Source of the DNA: Aphis gossypii | Taxonomy: Eukaryota > Arthropoda > Insecta > Hemiptera > Aphididae | NCBI RefSeq assembly: GCF_020184175.1 | Contig: NC_065530.1 | Location: forward strand, 75,927,260-75,991,259 | Reading direction: 5' to 3' | Length of the DNA stretch: 64,000 nt | Part shown: piece by piece, positions 51,140 to 63,281 of the stretch | How positions within the stretch are numbered: position 1 is the first letter of the stretch | Layout of the letters: each line of letters opens with the position of its first letter | Notes under the pieces: generated by a model | Database searches by the model: none | What the model saw: only the letters and a program-made list of their open reading frames with translations | Told to the model about the DNA's origin: nothing | Position numbers and translations under genes: made by a program

Positions 51140-51337
51140 AAAATACAAATTAATAACATAATATTGCGTCTAAAAAACTTGGATTTTCTCCGCCGTACGA
51201 TTGATAGACACAGTGTTTGGTCAAAAGCCTCTAGAAGTAACATTTCGAACAGACATGAAAATTCCCTAACCATTTTCCATCAAAACCACCACACCGCAAC
51301 TTCCCCTGACGATGATCCTTTCCGGAAGATTCGTGGT
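51140..51337 (+). CDS. Weak coding-like island
   Basis: The plus-strand frame is open for 66 codons with no ATG: RLKNLDFLRRTIDRHSVW, then SKASRSNISNRHENS, then HHTATSPDDDPFRKIRG and a TAG at 51338. 51170-51365 is visibly GC-richer than its flanks. Opposite-strand frames are also partly open. It could be a last exon or a mobile-element fragment. No splice acceptor was identified with confidence. Confidence 0.25.
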
Positions 51338-51340
51338 TAG

Positions 51341-54300
51341 ACACGTCCTACAAACGTCCCATTGCTCTCAATAAGATATGATTTTTTTTTTTTTAATAAG
51401 AATTCTTTTCAAAGATTCATATTTTTATAAATTCCATCTGTGTGGTGATCATACTGATATTTAACTATTACCGATAACGGATTATTTACGTTTTTTTGAC
51501 GTTAATTATAGCAGGTCCAATGATTATTATTAATTGTCCAATACAATATACAATACAATCAAATTATTATTGTTAAAAAATTGAGTTCAATATTGACGCT
51601 TTTTTATTTCTGTTTGCCCATATCTTGTTTTAATAACATCGCAGTGTTGACTTAAGTTGTCAGTTGTGAGGTCATCAGAAACTTCCTGAAATATTTAGTA
51701 GTTTTTATTTTCAAATAAAATATAATTACAAATTATAGACAAAATATTTTTACTTTGAATGTACTGTGTATCAATTATTTCGTATATGCAATATGCATAT
51801 TGTCTTTAAGCGAGTTATTACTATCGCGATTTCGAAAATTAAACGTATATACACTTGACACCTACGTATATTATAAAAAAATATTGCCATCGAGCAAAAT
51901 TAATATTTTATTTTATGACATAAACCTACCGTAAGAATTTATGATTAAGACGAATAACCTAACCAGCGACAACTGTCCTGTTTATAATATTATACTTTAA
52001 ATATTCTAATTATGCCAAGTATTCTTAGCTTATTTTATAATCCAAATAAAGGCATAAGCACAATTCCCACATTATATATTATTTGTGACGAACCGTTAGC
52101 CAAAAATATAAAATAAAACTTTGTAAAATATTATTATTTTAATATTTTTAATATTATATAGGCAGTGTTAGAGAAAACTGTGAAACTGTTTAATTAATTC
52201 TCCAAAGTTCACGAATTTTAATTTTAAATTTGGTTTTATTTTTCCTTGTTTTTAATTTTTAATTGAATAATTCAGTGTTCCGTATTTGATTAATTAGTTG
52301 TTCGATATAGGTACCCTACTTTTTTATGTTTAAAAGATCATTTGTCAACACTTCACCAAATCATTTTTTTTTTTGTATAAAGTAATCAAATTTAAATAAC
52401 ATTAAAAATATGAATGTAAAAAATTCTGTCATTATTAATTTCCATGTAATAATGCAAATAATACTTTATTAGGTACCATCACTTTGTTAACCATTGTCAT
52501 AAAATATTTAAATTAAAAAATAAAAATAAATATTGATAATATTTAAATTAAATAGTATTATTTTGATTACTTATCATTTATTTATTGACTTATTGTAAAA
52601 TGACTGAAAATATAGAGTTATATTATTTTAAGCAAATTTAAAATTGATCTCAAAAAAAAAAAAAAACGAATATTTATAAAATATCTAAATAATTAATATT
52701 TGTTGCGTGCTATGTTAACTTATTAGTTGGTAAAATACTAATTAATAATTATATTTCCAATAATAATAATTAATAATAGTTCTGAATACTAAACGCATTG
52801 TTCGATACGCGATGAATCAATAGACACAATATTGCTTATAATCTAGTTTATAGCGATATGGATTTACTTATAATATTTTAAAAGTCAAAATAAATAAATG
52901 TGTACATTGTAAAGTATACTTGTAAGTTCATAAAATATATTCACCATTTTATTAGGTTTTAAACATTTAATATAACATACAATCACAATTTCCGACGTAA
53001 GTATAAATGGTCAACACAAAAAATGACAATACAAATACAACAACTGAGATTTATTTTAAAAGTTTTTCAACACATAATTTTTAACCGGCTTTGTATTGTA
53101 GTAATTAATATCACCCTATATTTTATATCCGTTCACTTAGGTAACTCTGTTTTTCACACAAATATAACTGTTATATTATTTTAGTACCTCTACGTACAAC
53201 AATAGATTACTTATACGTGTGACAATTATTTCTTTTAACAATATTACTATTTTTCTATGTGTTTTAATAAAATATTAAAATATTTCTTCTAAAATAGTGG
53301 AATAAATAAACCATTTAGTTATTATTCTAATTTTTATATTATTTTTGCAAAAAAATAAAAAAATAAATAAAAGGTCCGGAAAAAATATGTTTTACTATTT
53401 ATTTTGTTGTTACCCTTTTTCAAATTACACGTTTCCCCCTTAATGCATTATAGGTTTACATTGTGTGAACACTTTCGATTACAGTTCTAAAAACCTTCCC
53501 AACTCCTGTTCGTTTAAATTAATAGTTGTTCATTTGTCATTCAAGTTAGTATGTAACAATTTAATGACTATATGAAAGAACTGCTGTCTAAAATGTCATG
53601 ATTGTAAATATATATTTTTTTATACAAAAAACTAAATAAATAAAAATACAATTCGGTATTACATTTGTTGAAATTAATCAACCAATGCTGTATTATAAAG
53701 TATTTATAAATAATTTATATGGATTTATAATATATTCAAACCTAAAACGTAGCAAAATTGAAGATTTGTCTTATATTTACTTAATATCATATAATTTTGT
53801 GACAATAATTAAACTAGTTATGATTTCTTATGTTGATAAAACTTTTAATAAACAAATCTTAAGGAAAAAACGCATTTATTTATAGTTATAACTCATATAT
53901 TATTCATGTCATCAAAAAAAAAAAAAAAAAATACTATTCAATTAGCAATACAATGTAATGATTATCGAATATATGAGCTAAATCCAAATTAATTATTTTA
54001 ACATTGAAGGGCTTTAATTATTTCAGAAAATCTTTTCTTTTATCCATGTGACAGATTTTTATTCAATTTAATATCTTAAAAGTATTTTATAAGAGTCATT
54101 AAAAGTTATAAATGATAATAATATATGAAATATCTTGCTATGAGGTAGTAAAAGTTAAAATAATAAAATATTATATTATGTTAAAAAGATAATCGTTATT
54201 TAGATAAAATGTTAAAATTGGAACCTTTAGAAAATTTGAATGATTCATAACTAATTTCTAAAATCTTTAACTACGGATAACAATGTCTGAAAAATCATGG

Positions 54301-56291
54301 TCAACTTTCTAAATAAATAAAGTTAAATTAAATCGTTTTTTCTAATGTGACAAGTTATTTGTGATTTCGAATTTACAACGATCTCTATGTTATAATTTCA
54401 CCAATATGGTAAGATACTTGACTAAATCTCGTATTTATGTTCTATCTAGTGTTATTAAGTGAAGCTTTAAAATATCCATACATGTTAAAAAAAAATTGAT
54501 TGGGAGTTGAAAAGATCAATTCAATAGAAAAAAATATAAAATTTAATAAGAATGGTTATTTCATAATACAATGATTTTTAGTTGATGTGGTTTTTGTTTT
54601 TAACTTTGAATTAATTTCCATCGTATTTAATCTATAAAAAATGAAAGAATATTGATTTTGTGTCAATATTTTTATTTTGTACATTCATAAAATTGACACT
54701 TGGAACGAATTCAAGTAGTTTGTAAAAAAAGTTGTATTTCAGTCGTATACTTTAAATGAGTACGCATTGTATGTATATAAAATATATCTACACCAATATG
54801 ATGTATTACCATTTACGAGTATGTACATAGCATGCTCATTTAGTGAACTTGAATTTTTTTTTTAAGTATTTATTAATCAAAACTTCTTTTCAAGAATGAC
54901 TCCCTCAAAATAGTATTCTTGAGTATATTCTTTCATTGAATACATTTTTTTGATTATCTACCTAAGACGAAAAAATTAAATTGTGTTTTCATTCAATAAC
55001 AAACGTATTTTTATTTTTTTATTTATAATAATTTAAGTTATTGTATTATTGTATGATTAACAAGCATAGAAAATGTTATATCATTTTATATGGAATCTAT
55101 TTTTTATTTATTTTTTTTTTTTTTTGATTAGGTAAGAATTTAACTTTACCTGACAATCAACTGTTTTATTAAAAATACAAGTATAATATAATTATCAAAG
55201 ACATTTTTTACATAATTTAATTCAATAGAAAAATTGAAGTATATTATACTGTTATAATTATAAAAAAAACGTGTTTATATATGCATGTAAAAAAAAGAGT
55301 CTCAATTTTTACTAAAGACACATAGAAATTTAAAAATAAAAGTATGGTATGTCGAAAAAGTATTTACACTAATTGAAATTGGTGTGGTTATGCAGATTAA
55401 ATTAAACCATAGTTTTTGATTAGTGAATCTGTGTCCGTCGGATGATACTCCAAATTAGGTATCCTATAGTTATACTGTACTTAATACGAGTAATTATTAT
55501 ACTGCTTATCCAACATAATATTATTATCCTAATGTTATGAAAATATTAACAGATTATTTACACGTATATTTTTGTTATTAATATTACTTTCTAACAGTTA
55601 ATTAATTTTAATACTATAATATTTATTTTATTAAAAAAAAAGAAAACACCATTTTAGTTTTGTAGTGGCTGCAAACTTTTGTAAATCAAAATAATCTTAA
55701 TTTCTTATGATAAAACTTATGTAATGATACAAAAACCCAGAAACTTTAAATGACTAATGCTATTCTTTGATATTTAATTGTACAAATTTCTGATTGCTAT
55801 TTTATTTTGAATTAGTAGTTAGTAAAACTGATTCATAGGCATAAAATAATATATTATATTACTATTAGTAATAAAAAATAATACGATAGGGTTCTTCTAC
55901 TTTGATGTATCTATATTATCTATACAACACGCCGTTCAACATTTAATGTAAAAAAAAAAAAAAAAATAACAATAATATAGCCAATTTAGACAATTATTTA
56001 TTCAAGTTGTTTGAAAATTTTAATATTTTTTTTCGCTAGTCTTAATACTTAATTTCAATTTTATAATTAATTTATAAATAAGTTGTTGGTTTTTTTTTTG
56101 TATTAAGATTGGTCGATTGTTTAATATAGACTGCCTATATATTATTGAAAAAAACCCTTCATAATCATTAATAGATAGTCCAATTCGAATTCAATAATAA
56201 ATCATTTTATACAATAAAAATGTTTCTGCGCAAAGATGATCTAACGTTTTGCTGATAAATTGTACCATATATTTATTTAAGTATATATCAA
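51341..56291. other. AT-rich stretch, nothing supported
   Basis: Long homopolymer runs (for example 52651-52665, 53915-53930 and 55110-55127) and AT-driven frames only. The 53685-53885 frame has a true ATG but is Ile/Leu/Lys/Tyr-dominated, with no splice context. Confidence 0.45.
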
Positions 56292-56433
56292 TTAAGTAAA
56301 AATAACTTTTTTAAATGTAAGAAATCTATTGATTGCGTCACGTATCACCTGACGAATTTTTTCACTTATTTTTCCTTCGGCTATGAACTTCTACGAACTT
56401 TTTTAAAATGACGATTCCGCAGTCTATTAATCC
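56292..56433 (-). pseudogene. Frame-shifted coding fragment, unknown
   Basis: On the minus strand, GLIDCGIVILKKFVEVHS (from 56433) is continued after a -1/+1 shift near 56387 by FIAEGKISEKIRQVIRDAI and NRFLTFKKVIFT-stop (to 56292). Each half has varied codons in an otherwise AT-rich region. The pattern suggests a decayed coding sequence, possibly transposon-derived, but no family motif is recognised. Confidence 0.25.
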
Positions 56434-57063
56434 ACTGAATATTGAAAAATATTTATTAATAATAAAATGAAAAATGCTTACATTTACATAACTAACAGTT
56501 GTGCAATCATTTCCTACAAAACTTAACATGTAATTCACCAAAGCACATCCAAAAATAGTTTTGTTTTCATATGTATTGAATTTAAAGATACAAACTGATT
56601 CTTATATAATAATGAGAGGAATAAACATAATAAAGTGAGTGAAAATCAAAATTATGAAATTAAAATATATATATAATAACAATTGTTGACGATAATTAAA
56701 AAATAATAATAATAATAATCACTTATATAAAACTGGAACGAAACCACTATTTTGAAAAATAATCAACTCAACACTACAATAACCTAATAACTTTAATTGT
56801 AAAAAAAATCAATCAATAAGTATTTGAATTATATTATTTTGCTATTTTAAAAAAATTATATTATATTTAATTATTTTTTTGATTATAATATATGTATAAT
56901 TATTATGCTATATTTACCGTTGTGGACGACAATGTTTGAATTGTTTTTTTAAATGTTTTTATTTAAATAAAAAAAAATTCTGTTAAACTGGATGTATCTA
57001 TAGCGTTAATTAAAAAAAAATAATGTATAATAATATGATACATCGGTTATTGTTTAATAAACA

Positions 57064-57134
57064 GTCGGTAGAATCAACATAAACAAATATTCGACGGAAT
57101 CAATATAGACAAATATCAGGCGGAATCGATAAAA
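57064..57134 (+). repeat. Imperfect tandem repeat, ~27-bp unit, about 2.5 copies
   Basis: Consecutive units read CGGTAGAATCAACATAAACA, CGACGGAATCAATATAGACA and GGCGGAATCGATAAA, joined by AATAT. A further single relative (CCGATAAAAATCAACATAAACAA) is at 57448-57470. It is too short and AT-rich for function to be inferred. Confidence 0.6.
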
Positions 57135-57235
57135 TTCCATTTATTTTAATAATAATAATAATACTAAAAACTGAATAAATATAGGTATTTTTTTGTGTGT
57201 GTATTTTTTCTGACTATTTTAAAAACTACTGAGAA

Positions 57236-57773
57236 ATGTTTACTTTAAAATTCAAACTAGATACAATACACTATCAGAAATCTCCATTGAAGTTGATGAT
57301 CGAAGCATTTTTCCTATTACAGAAGTATTACAGAAAGGTTTTCATCCAGCCACATGATTAAAAAAAAAAAAAACACTGTTTAATCAATACATTCGTAGTA
57401 CTGTACAGAATTTAAAATTGTGATATTATTATACATTTTTAGCCAAACCGATAAAAATCAACATAAACAATTGCATTTATGTGCGATACCTATTTTTTCT
57501 TTCCGTTCTATGTGTTTATACGAGAAATATGTTAAACGCTCACTCGTCGTATTTGCTATTGTTGTACACTTGTACATGACAAGTGGTTATATTTTGAATT
57601 CTTATGCAAGTTATATGTGTCAATAAATAATATGTCATATCCTCAATAGATCCATTAAGACGTATAGATGGAATATTATATCTGTCATTCAAAACAACAG
57701 CAGCTGCAGCTGTGCTTGATCTCATTACAACACTGGTGTTTGGAAAGCCTGAGCAGAATAAATCATATTTCTT
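57236..57773. pseudogene. Cluster of decayed coding-like fragments
   Basis: Plus strand 57236-57361 has an ATG frame MFTLKFKLDTIHYQKSPLKL, then MIEAFFLLQKYYRKVFIQPH. Minus strand 57540-57773 has KYDLFCSGFPNTSVVMRSST, then AAAAVVLNDRYNIPSIRLNG and SIEDMTYYLL, stopping at 57540. An adjacent shifted minus frame upstream (LRTKKVGYEFLKQEIEMK, about 57778-57831) seems to lead into it. The minus reading is protein-like and probably the true one, but it is unrecognised. These look like remnants of a transposon or gene fragment. Confidence 0.3.
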
Positions 57774-57890
57774 TCATTTCAATTTCTTGCTTCAAAAACT
57801 CATAACCAACTTTTTTAGTTCTCAAAGTTAGGTGGGTTATTTTTTGAATAAAACCATAAGCACATATTTCGATTTAAAAATACTCGAACA

Positions 57891-59259
57891 TGTGTACACT
57901 AATATGTAACAAAGAAATAAAAACGAGAAAAAATATTTTTTCTATTACAGAGGCAATAATTAACAAATGTCTCGAGAATGTGAAATTCGTAGTTAAAAAA
58001 AAAAAAAAAAAACCAAATAAACAAAAAAAATACTACCTACGAACGTCCAGTTCTACTAGCTTAACAACAGTATCGACCATACTATAAATTAAATATTAAA
58101 AAAAAAAAAAATTATATAGAAATATAATTGATAAGGTCAAACATTTTTTAAATAATAAATTATTTTGTATTTTTTATTTTATATAAATAAATTGCACGCA
58201 TTGTAAGTTTGACGTTTTACCGAAAAATACAAATATATCGAAATGTTCTTAGTATAAAAATAAATGTATAAAATACGTCAAAAATAATTTTTTACAAATT
58301 CAGATTCATCAATCTTCTTCAATTTAGAAATTTACATATAAAATAATTTAGAATACAAAATTACGAAGTATTAAAGATGAACAGGAATCGACATTGTTTA
58401 CAAACTATTTTTATATTGCTTTATTTACCTTTAGGTATTATAAAACTTAGCTGAGAAAAAAATCGAAGTTAACATTATCACTTGAGTTCAGATGTTTTCT
58501 TTAAAATTAGATGTTTTGTATCTTTTTATCTATCATGGTCAATATTGTTTTTTATCCCATGACTTAATCCATGTACAGATTAATTTAGATTTTTATAAGA
58601 CGAATATAACTTAAACTACCGAATTAACTTTTAATTGAAAAAGTTCCATAATTTAACATTATAATATATTAGTACCTATATTAAGGTATCTAAAGTTTGA
58701 TAAATAATATTAAAAAAAAACTAGTACAAGATTATTTTTAAATAGAGTTTTCTTTTAATTGAATTCAATAAAGTGCTAAATAATGTTACCATATCTACAA
58801 GAATAGATTATAAAAAGTTTTTCTGAAAGCTTTTTATAAACTAAATTTAAAAATCTCACCTGGTAATGCATTTAGACTTGAACAAACCAAAAAGTATCTT
58901 AGCTATATAGCATTAAAAATTGTCTTGTTTTAAAGTGAATAAATAATATTGAGTAAACACATATTACATGCATTGTACACAATTTTTTTACTGGTGTTCA
59001 CTTTTCAACTCTAAAAATGCAATTCACTATATTTTGTATTATAATAATTTATTATTTCAAAATATCACAATCATATACTTCGAATCAAACAAAATTATCA
59101 TATCATAAAATTCAACTAATTTTTGTTTAAATTTAAGGGGTAAAGTTATATAAATTATATACATTTCTAAATACTTCAATTTTATTAACCATTTAATGTT
59201 GTGTAATGAGAGGAAATAATAAATCGATGATAATGTTGTAACCACAAACATTTTGACAG
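57891..59259. other. AT-rich non-coding stretch
   Basis: There are poly-A runs at 57995-58011 and 58099-58111. The 65-codon frame at 57890-58087 is interrupted by a poly-Lys run encoded by the A tract and is not accepted. Nothing else was found. Confidence 0.45.
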
Positions 59260-59409
59260 CCGAAAATCGTAAATTCACCCCGCGCACGTAAAGTATTACC
59301 TAATCCTATTCGTACCAATACAAAAGACGAAAACTCGCAGGCCGCAGCTATGCTTTTGAGAATTACGATCCTTTTGTTTTTCCTCTATAAAATTCGAAAT
59401 GAAACGTGA
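59260..59409 (+). CDS. Candidate terminal exon, 49 codons
   Basis: The acceptor-like ACATTTTGACAG (to 59259) is followed by a phase-0 open frame, PKIVNSPRARKVLPNPIRTN, then TKDENSQAAAMLL, then RITILLFFLYKIRNET and TGA (59407-59409). The N-terminal part is basic and polar, and the last third is a short hydrophobic segment (LLRITILLFFLY). Composition is GC-richer than the flanks. Its phase fits the phase-0 donor at 28923, but so would one acceptor in three, and other exons would normally lie between. An internal CGCAC|GTAAAG could act as a donor and shorten it. Confidence 0.3.
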   Translation, partial: PKIVNSPRARKVLPNPIRTNTKDENSQAAAMLLRITILLFFLYKIRNET

Positions 59410-60282
59410 AATTCAATTCAGTACATTATGAACAGAAATAGCGAAAAGACATTTATTACCAAATTCTGGTGGAATATTTATATACATGAAACAGAGTCAG
59501 ATTTAGATATGATATGGTGGCCTTTGAGTGTACATTATGGCCATTATGGTGTTTCAAAATAAATGAATATGAACAAATATTTTTTTTATTATTAGTTAAA
59601 ATTAATAAAATTTATTATACTTTGCAATTTGATACTTATTTAAATTTATTTAATAATATATTTTTAAAAACAATTATATCGAGTAACATGGAGTAATCTT
59701 TTTTTAAAAATTTAATTTCAATGGTTTGGGTTCTATATTATTTATTAGGTGTTAACGTAAATCCATTTTTCTGTATTTGCCATTAAATAATATTATAAAA
59801 CTGTAGGATCCTGGGCTGCAACCAACTCAGCTCTCCCCTAAATCTAGCCTTCGTATGATAATTATACAATACTTCATAAATATTGAAGTTCGTCGTTTTA
59901 TAGCCCTATGTAACAATTTGATAACATATAAATATGTTTATATTATCCTCATAAATTATGAATGACAAATCATGTAGGTTGTCGAGTCGTATTGGAAAAA
60001 TAGTGTAGGTACTTTGCTAATATTGCTATATAATTCAAAACTTTCTAGATTAATGACTAAGAGTATCATTAAAAAAAAAAGAAAAAGAAAGTTAGGATTT
60101 ACTAGTGAGTAAGTGATGAGGATTTTTCAAATCATATGGTTGCAAGAATATACTATAGATGGTTTTACTTCCAGATAACGACGGAAAGTATTCTAGTATT
60201 AACTTATATGTAATTTTTTTGTTTTTTTGAATAACGAAAACAACAGCTGTTTTTGAAATGAACGTTTAAAATTGGTTTCAGC

Positions 60283-60468
60283 ACGTTCTTAGTATGCCTA
60301 CGTGTATTACAAGTGTATAAGGATGTGTTATATGTCGTAACAGCTTCGCTTGTTGTATTTGTGACTCTTTTCCACCCTTGTACATATGTACAACTTTTCG
60401 GGTTTAGGTACAACGTTAGTAATCAGTTTTGTCGTGACTTGATGAATATTAAATTTAATATACGATAA
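60283..60468 (+). CDS. Candidate exon with a membrane segment
   Basis: After an acceptor AAAATTGGTTTCAG (to 60281) plus one base, the frame reads TFLVCLRVLQVYKDV, then LYVVTASLVVFVTLFHPC, then TYVQLFGFRYNVSNQFCRDL to a stop at 60466. The middle is a plausible transmembrane helix. Multi-pass insect receptors have segments like this, but no diagnostic motif is present. Possible donors are TTTAG|GTACAA and CAAC|GTTAGT near 60407-60416. The minus strand is also open here (a frame with several Cys and Thr, 60204-60413), so the coding strand is uncertain. Confidence 0.3.
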   Translation, partial: TFLVCLRVLQVYKDVLYVVTASLVVFVTLFHPCTYVQLFGFRYNVSNQFCRDLMNIKFNIR

Positions 60469-60915
60469 AATGTACCTTCATTATATAATTAGACAAACGA
60501 AAATGTCTGTTTGTGGTTTTAATGTGTGACTTTGTTGTGTATTGTGATGGGAATTCAAAAAATTAAAACAATTAAATAATTGTCAAGAGTATTATAAAAA
60601 TTATTCTTGAATAGAATTAACACCCCACTGTTCCGCATAGCAAAACTACTATTTTACGTATTGTCTATGGATAAAAAAATAATAATAATAAACATTTAAA
60701 AATAAAACATCTACCGAATGTCTTATAATACACTCTGTATTTATAACATCAAATTGATATTATAATTCGATATGTACTTTAAAACAAAAAAAAATTCGTA
60801 TGAGATAAATGTAATTCGATAGTATATATAGAATGTCGACGAATAAAAACACAATCATTTGTAAACAATTTCGTATATATTCAATAATACGTGAGCAACA
60901 TAATATTTCATGATC

Positions 60916-60938
60916 GTATAATAATAATAATAATAATA
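60916..60938 (+). repeat. (TAA)n microsatellite
   Basis: About seven TAA/ATA units in tandem. Similar shorter runs occur at 56700-56719 and 57152-57165. Confidence 0.8.
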
Positions 60939-61398
60939 TATACGTAATGTAATGATATTAATACATCTAAAAAATATGTTGTACACGTGTCGTTTAATTT
61001 TTTTTTTCTTGAAACGTAAATCCTAAGGGAATATATTAAATAGGTACCTACCTGCTTACAGCGTATTTTAAGTTTGTCTTAAGGATCAAATAAGTAAATA
61101 TCATTATTTTCAATCCGCCACTCTAAGTATAACTTAAAGTCACTAAATTTCAATCTTTTTTAACACTTTTGAATCATCGTCGTCAATAAGAGTTCAAAGA
61201 ATCGTATAAAATAAACTATTTTATTTTAACTCAAGTAGTATTCATTAATCTTTAATATTATATACAAATAACAAAAACAAACAAACATTTGTTTACCAAC
61301 TTATATTTTTACATACCTTTTCAACAGGTGACTATTGACTTAATATATTTTTTAACTAAATACCTTTTTGGCTTATAAGCCATATAGCTACGCATTGA

Positions 61399-61707
61399 AT
61401 GGTTATTTTCAATTCTAATATTATGCGAAATATCTTAAAATATTATTTTTTTTTTCTAAATACATGTTTTTCAACGACTCGCAGAAAGATGATTCTTGAA
61501 AAATTGAAATCGTGTAAGATATCAATCATTGTCATGACGTGTATGGATATTTCAATATTATTGTACGCAGTGCATTTGAGTGGAAGCATATCGAGTTGGC
61601 ATATACGTATATTTATTGGGCTTAACATTGTTGAAGGAGGCATCAATTCAGCACTTTTAAATTTACTATTCTATGTTCTAGGAGTAACTTTGAATGAATG
61701 CTTATGA
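61399..61707 (+). CDS. Candidate membrane-protein ORF or exon, 102 aa
   Basis: A true ATG at 61399 opens a 102-codon frame, the longest ATG-started frame in the AT-rich part of the window. Two hydrophobic helices are visible, ISIIVMTCMDISILLYAVHL (about residues 42-61) and a second that includes GLNIVEGGINSALLNLLFYV (about 74-93). INSALLNLLFYVLG loosely resembles the end of TM7 in rhodopsin-like receptors, but the NPxxY proline is absent. A good acceptor (TTTTTCAACGACTCGCAG, to 61484) lies inside, so the real exon may begin at 61485 and use the same frame (KMILEKLKSC...). With the 60.3 kb island it could belong to one plus-strand receptor-like gene, complete or decayed. Confidence 0.35.
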   Translation: MVIFNSNIMRNILKYYFFFLNTCFSTTRRKMILEKLKSCKISIIVMTCMDISILLYAVHLSGSISSWHIRIFIGLNIVEGGINSALLNLLFYVLGVTLNECL

Positions 61708-63080
61708 ATGTGTCAATCGTAGAAAATAAATGACAGGCAGCATGATTATATTAGGTATATAAAGGCAACTCAATGATATTTTCGAATTTTTTTCCAAAAC
61801 TAAGTAAGAAACGAGTTTTTTTTTTATATCGATAGGCAAAGTTTACAATATATTATTTAAAATAAATACAAAAAGTTATGCGTCTAAAATAAGGTACACA
61901 GACTAGGTTGTTTGAAAATGTCTATTGACATTAGTTCAAAAGAAGCAAGTCTAAAATATAATTCAAATTTATATTATTGTACAGAGTGTATTGATAGCCT
62001 GAGAAATTGTACATAGCATTACCGAATATGCTCCTGTCAAATATCATTTAGTGTTGCTACTTCTCAGATGAGTGACCACCTAGACTCAGGTTCTTAGAGA
62101 TTAAGTAATTATTTCTTATATACCAAAACATGTGTCCAAAACATCAACCAACTTACCGTACGTACCTTGCCGTCAAAAAATAAATAAATAATATTCATAG
62201 ATAATAGCCATAGTTTCTGAAGCTTAATTAATATTATCAATAATAATTATAATAACAACTTCTTTAGCCAAAACTCGCGAGAAAGTAAAAAAATATATTT
62301 ATATGGTAATGCTCAGAATAAAATTAATAATCATATTTTTATTTTTCTCTATATAAAACTTATTAAAGATAAAATTGTTGTTATTTTTTTCTTGATAATC
62401 TGTTTTATTCGATGTGAAAAATTTGTAAATTTAATCTGAGTTTTATTTTTTAGACGGTTTTGTAATCAAATTGTTATTAATGAATTTACATTATGTTAGT
62501 GGATATCGTTATAATTTAAAACTATGTACCTATCATTTGTTTGACAAATTATTTTTTACAATATAGTTCCTCAGTAATGGTTGTGGGTATAATTATTAGG
62601 GCTAAAAATATAATTTAATACATTTTTAAATAAGCATTATTATATACCCAATACCCATGTTTCTCATACACTGAAATTAGGTAATATATGCAAAAACATG
62701 CGTTATAAAATAAGATAAACACTCCAAAAAAGGATTTAATAAATTATCTGTATTAATAGTAATTTAATGTGAATAATTAAAAAGAACCATAAATTTGTTT
62801 TGTCTGGATATAAAAAAATAAATAAATACATATACTAAATACGCATACAAATACAAATAAATTGAACTTCAATCTATATAAAGACCTGAAAATCTTATGT
62901 AAAATATACTTAGTTATATTCTTAAATAAGATAAATTGGATGGGTAGCAGTACAACACTTCAAAAGTACGTATTATCTTCGCTACAGTTTCATTTGGTTA
63001 TACTATTGTACAGCTTCACTAAAAAGTTTTTCAATATGTGATGGTGGTGGTAGAGTAGTGTTATATTAAATATAAAATTA
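61708..63080. other. AT-rich non-coding stretch
   Basis: No splice-supported frame or repeat boundary was found. A slightly GC-richer patch at 62000-62110 shows no extended frame. Confidence 0.45.
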
Positions 63081-63281
63081 TTATGTGTTATAGAAAAAAA
63101 ATGATCTAATAAATTCAGTTCTTTCATCTGATAAAGGTTGTAAATTAATAAGATTTAAATAGCTTGGTTCTTTGAATCTAATGTGCCTTATATATGTTAT
63201 TAAATTTAGGCAGATTATTAATTTTTTTATAGAATAAAAGTAATCATTAATCTCGTCACTTTCACCATCGTTCGTGTGCAT
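63081..63281 (-). pseudogene. Possible C-terminal fragment of a LINE ORF2
   Basis: A minus-strand frame with ATG at 63281 contains SYLNLINLQPLSDERTEFIRSFFFYN. The spacing of L-x-x-L-x-P-L-S-x-x-R and a downstream aromatic F-x-Y resembles the conserved end of non-LTR element polyproteins (typically L-x-x-R-R...D-L-x-F-L-x-K). No reverse-transcriptase core is found nearby. A short host exon is an alternative. Similarity is judged from memory only. Confidence 0.25.

Noticed and set aside
57890..58087. 65-codon plus-strand frame
   Set aside because: Interrupted by an A-tract-encoded poly-Lys run and otherwise low in codon diversity.
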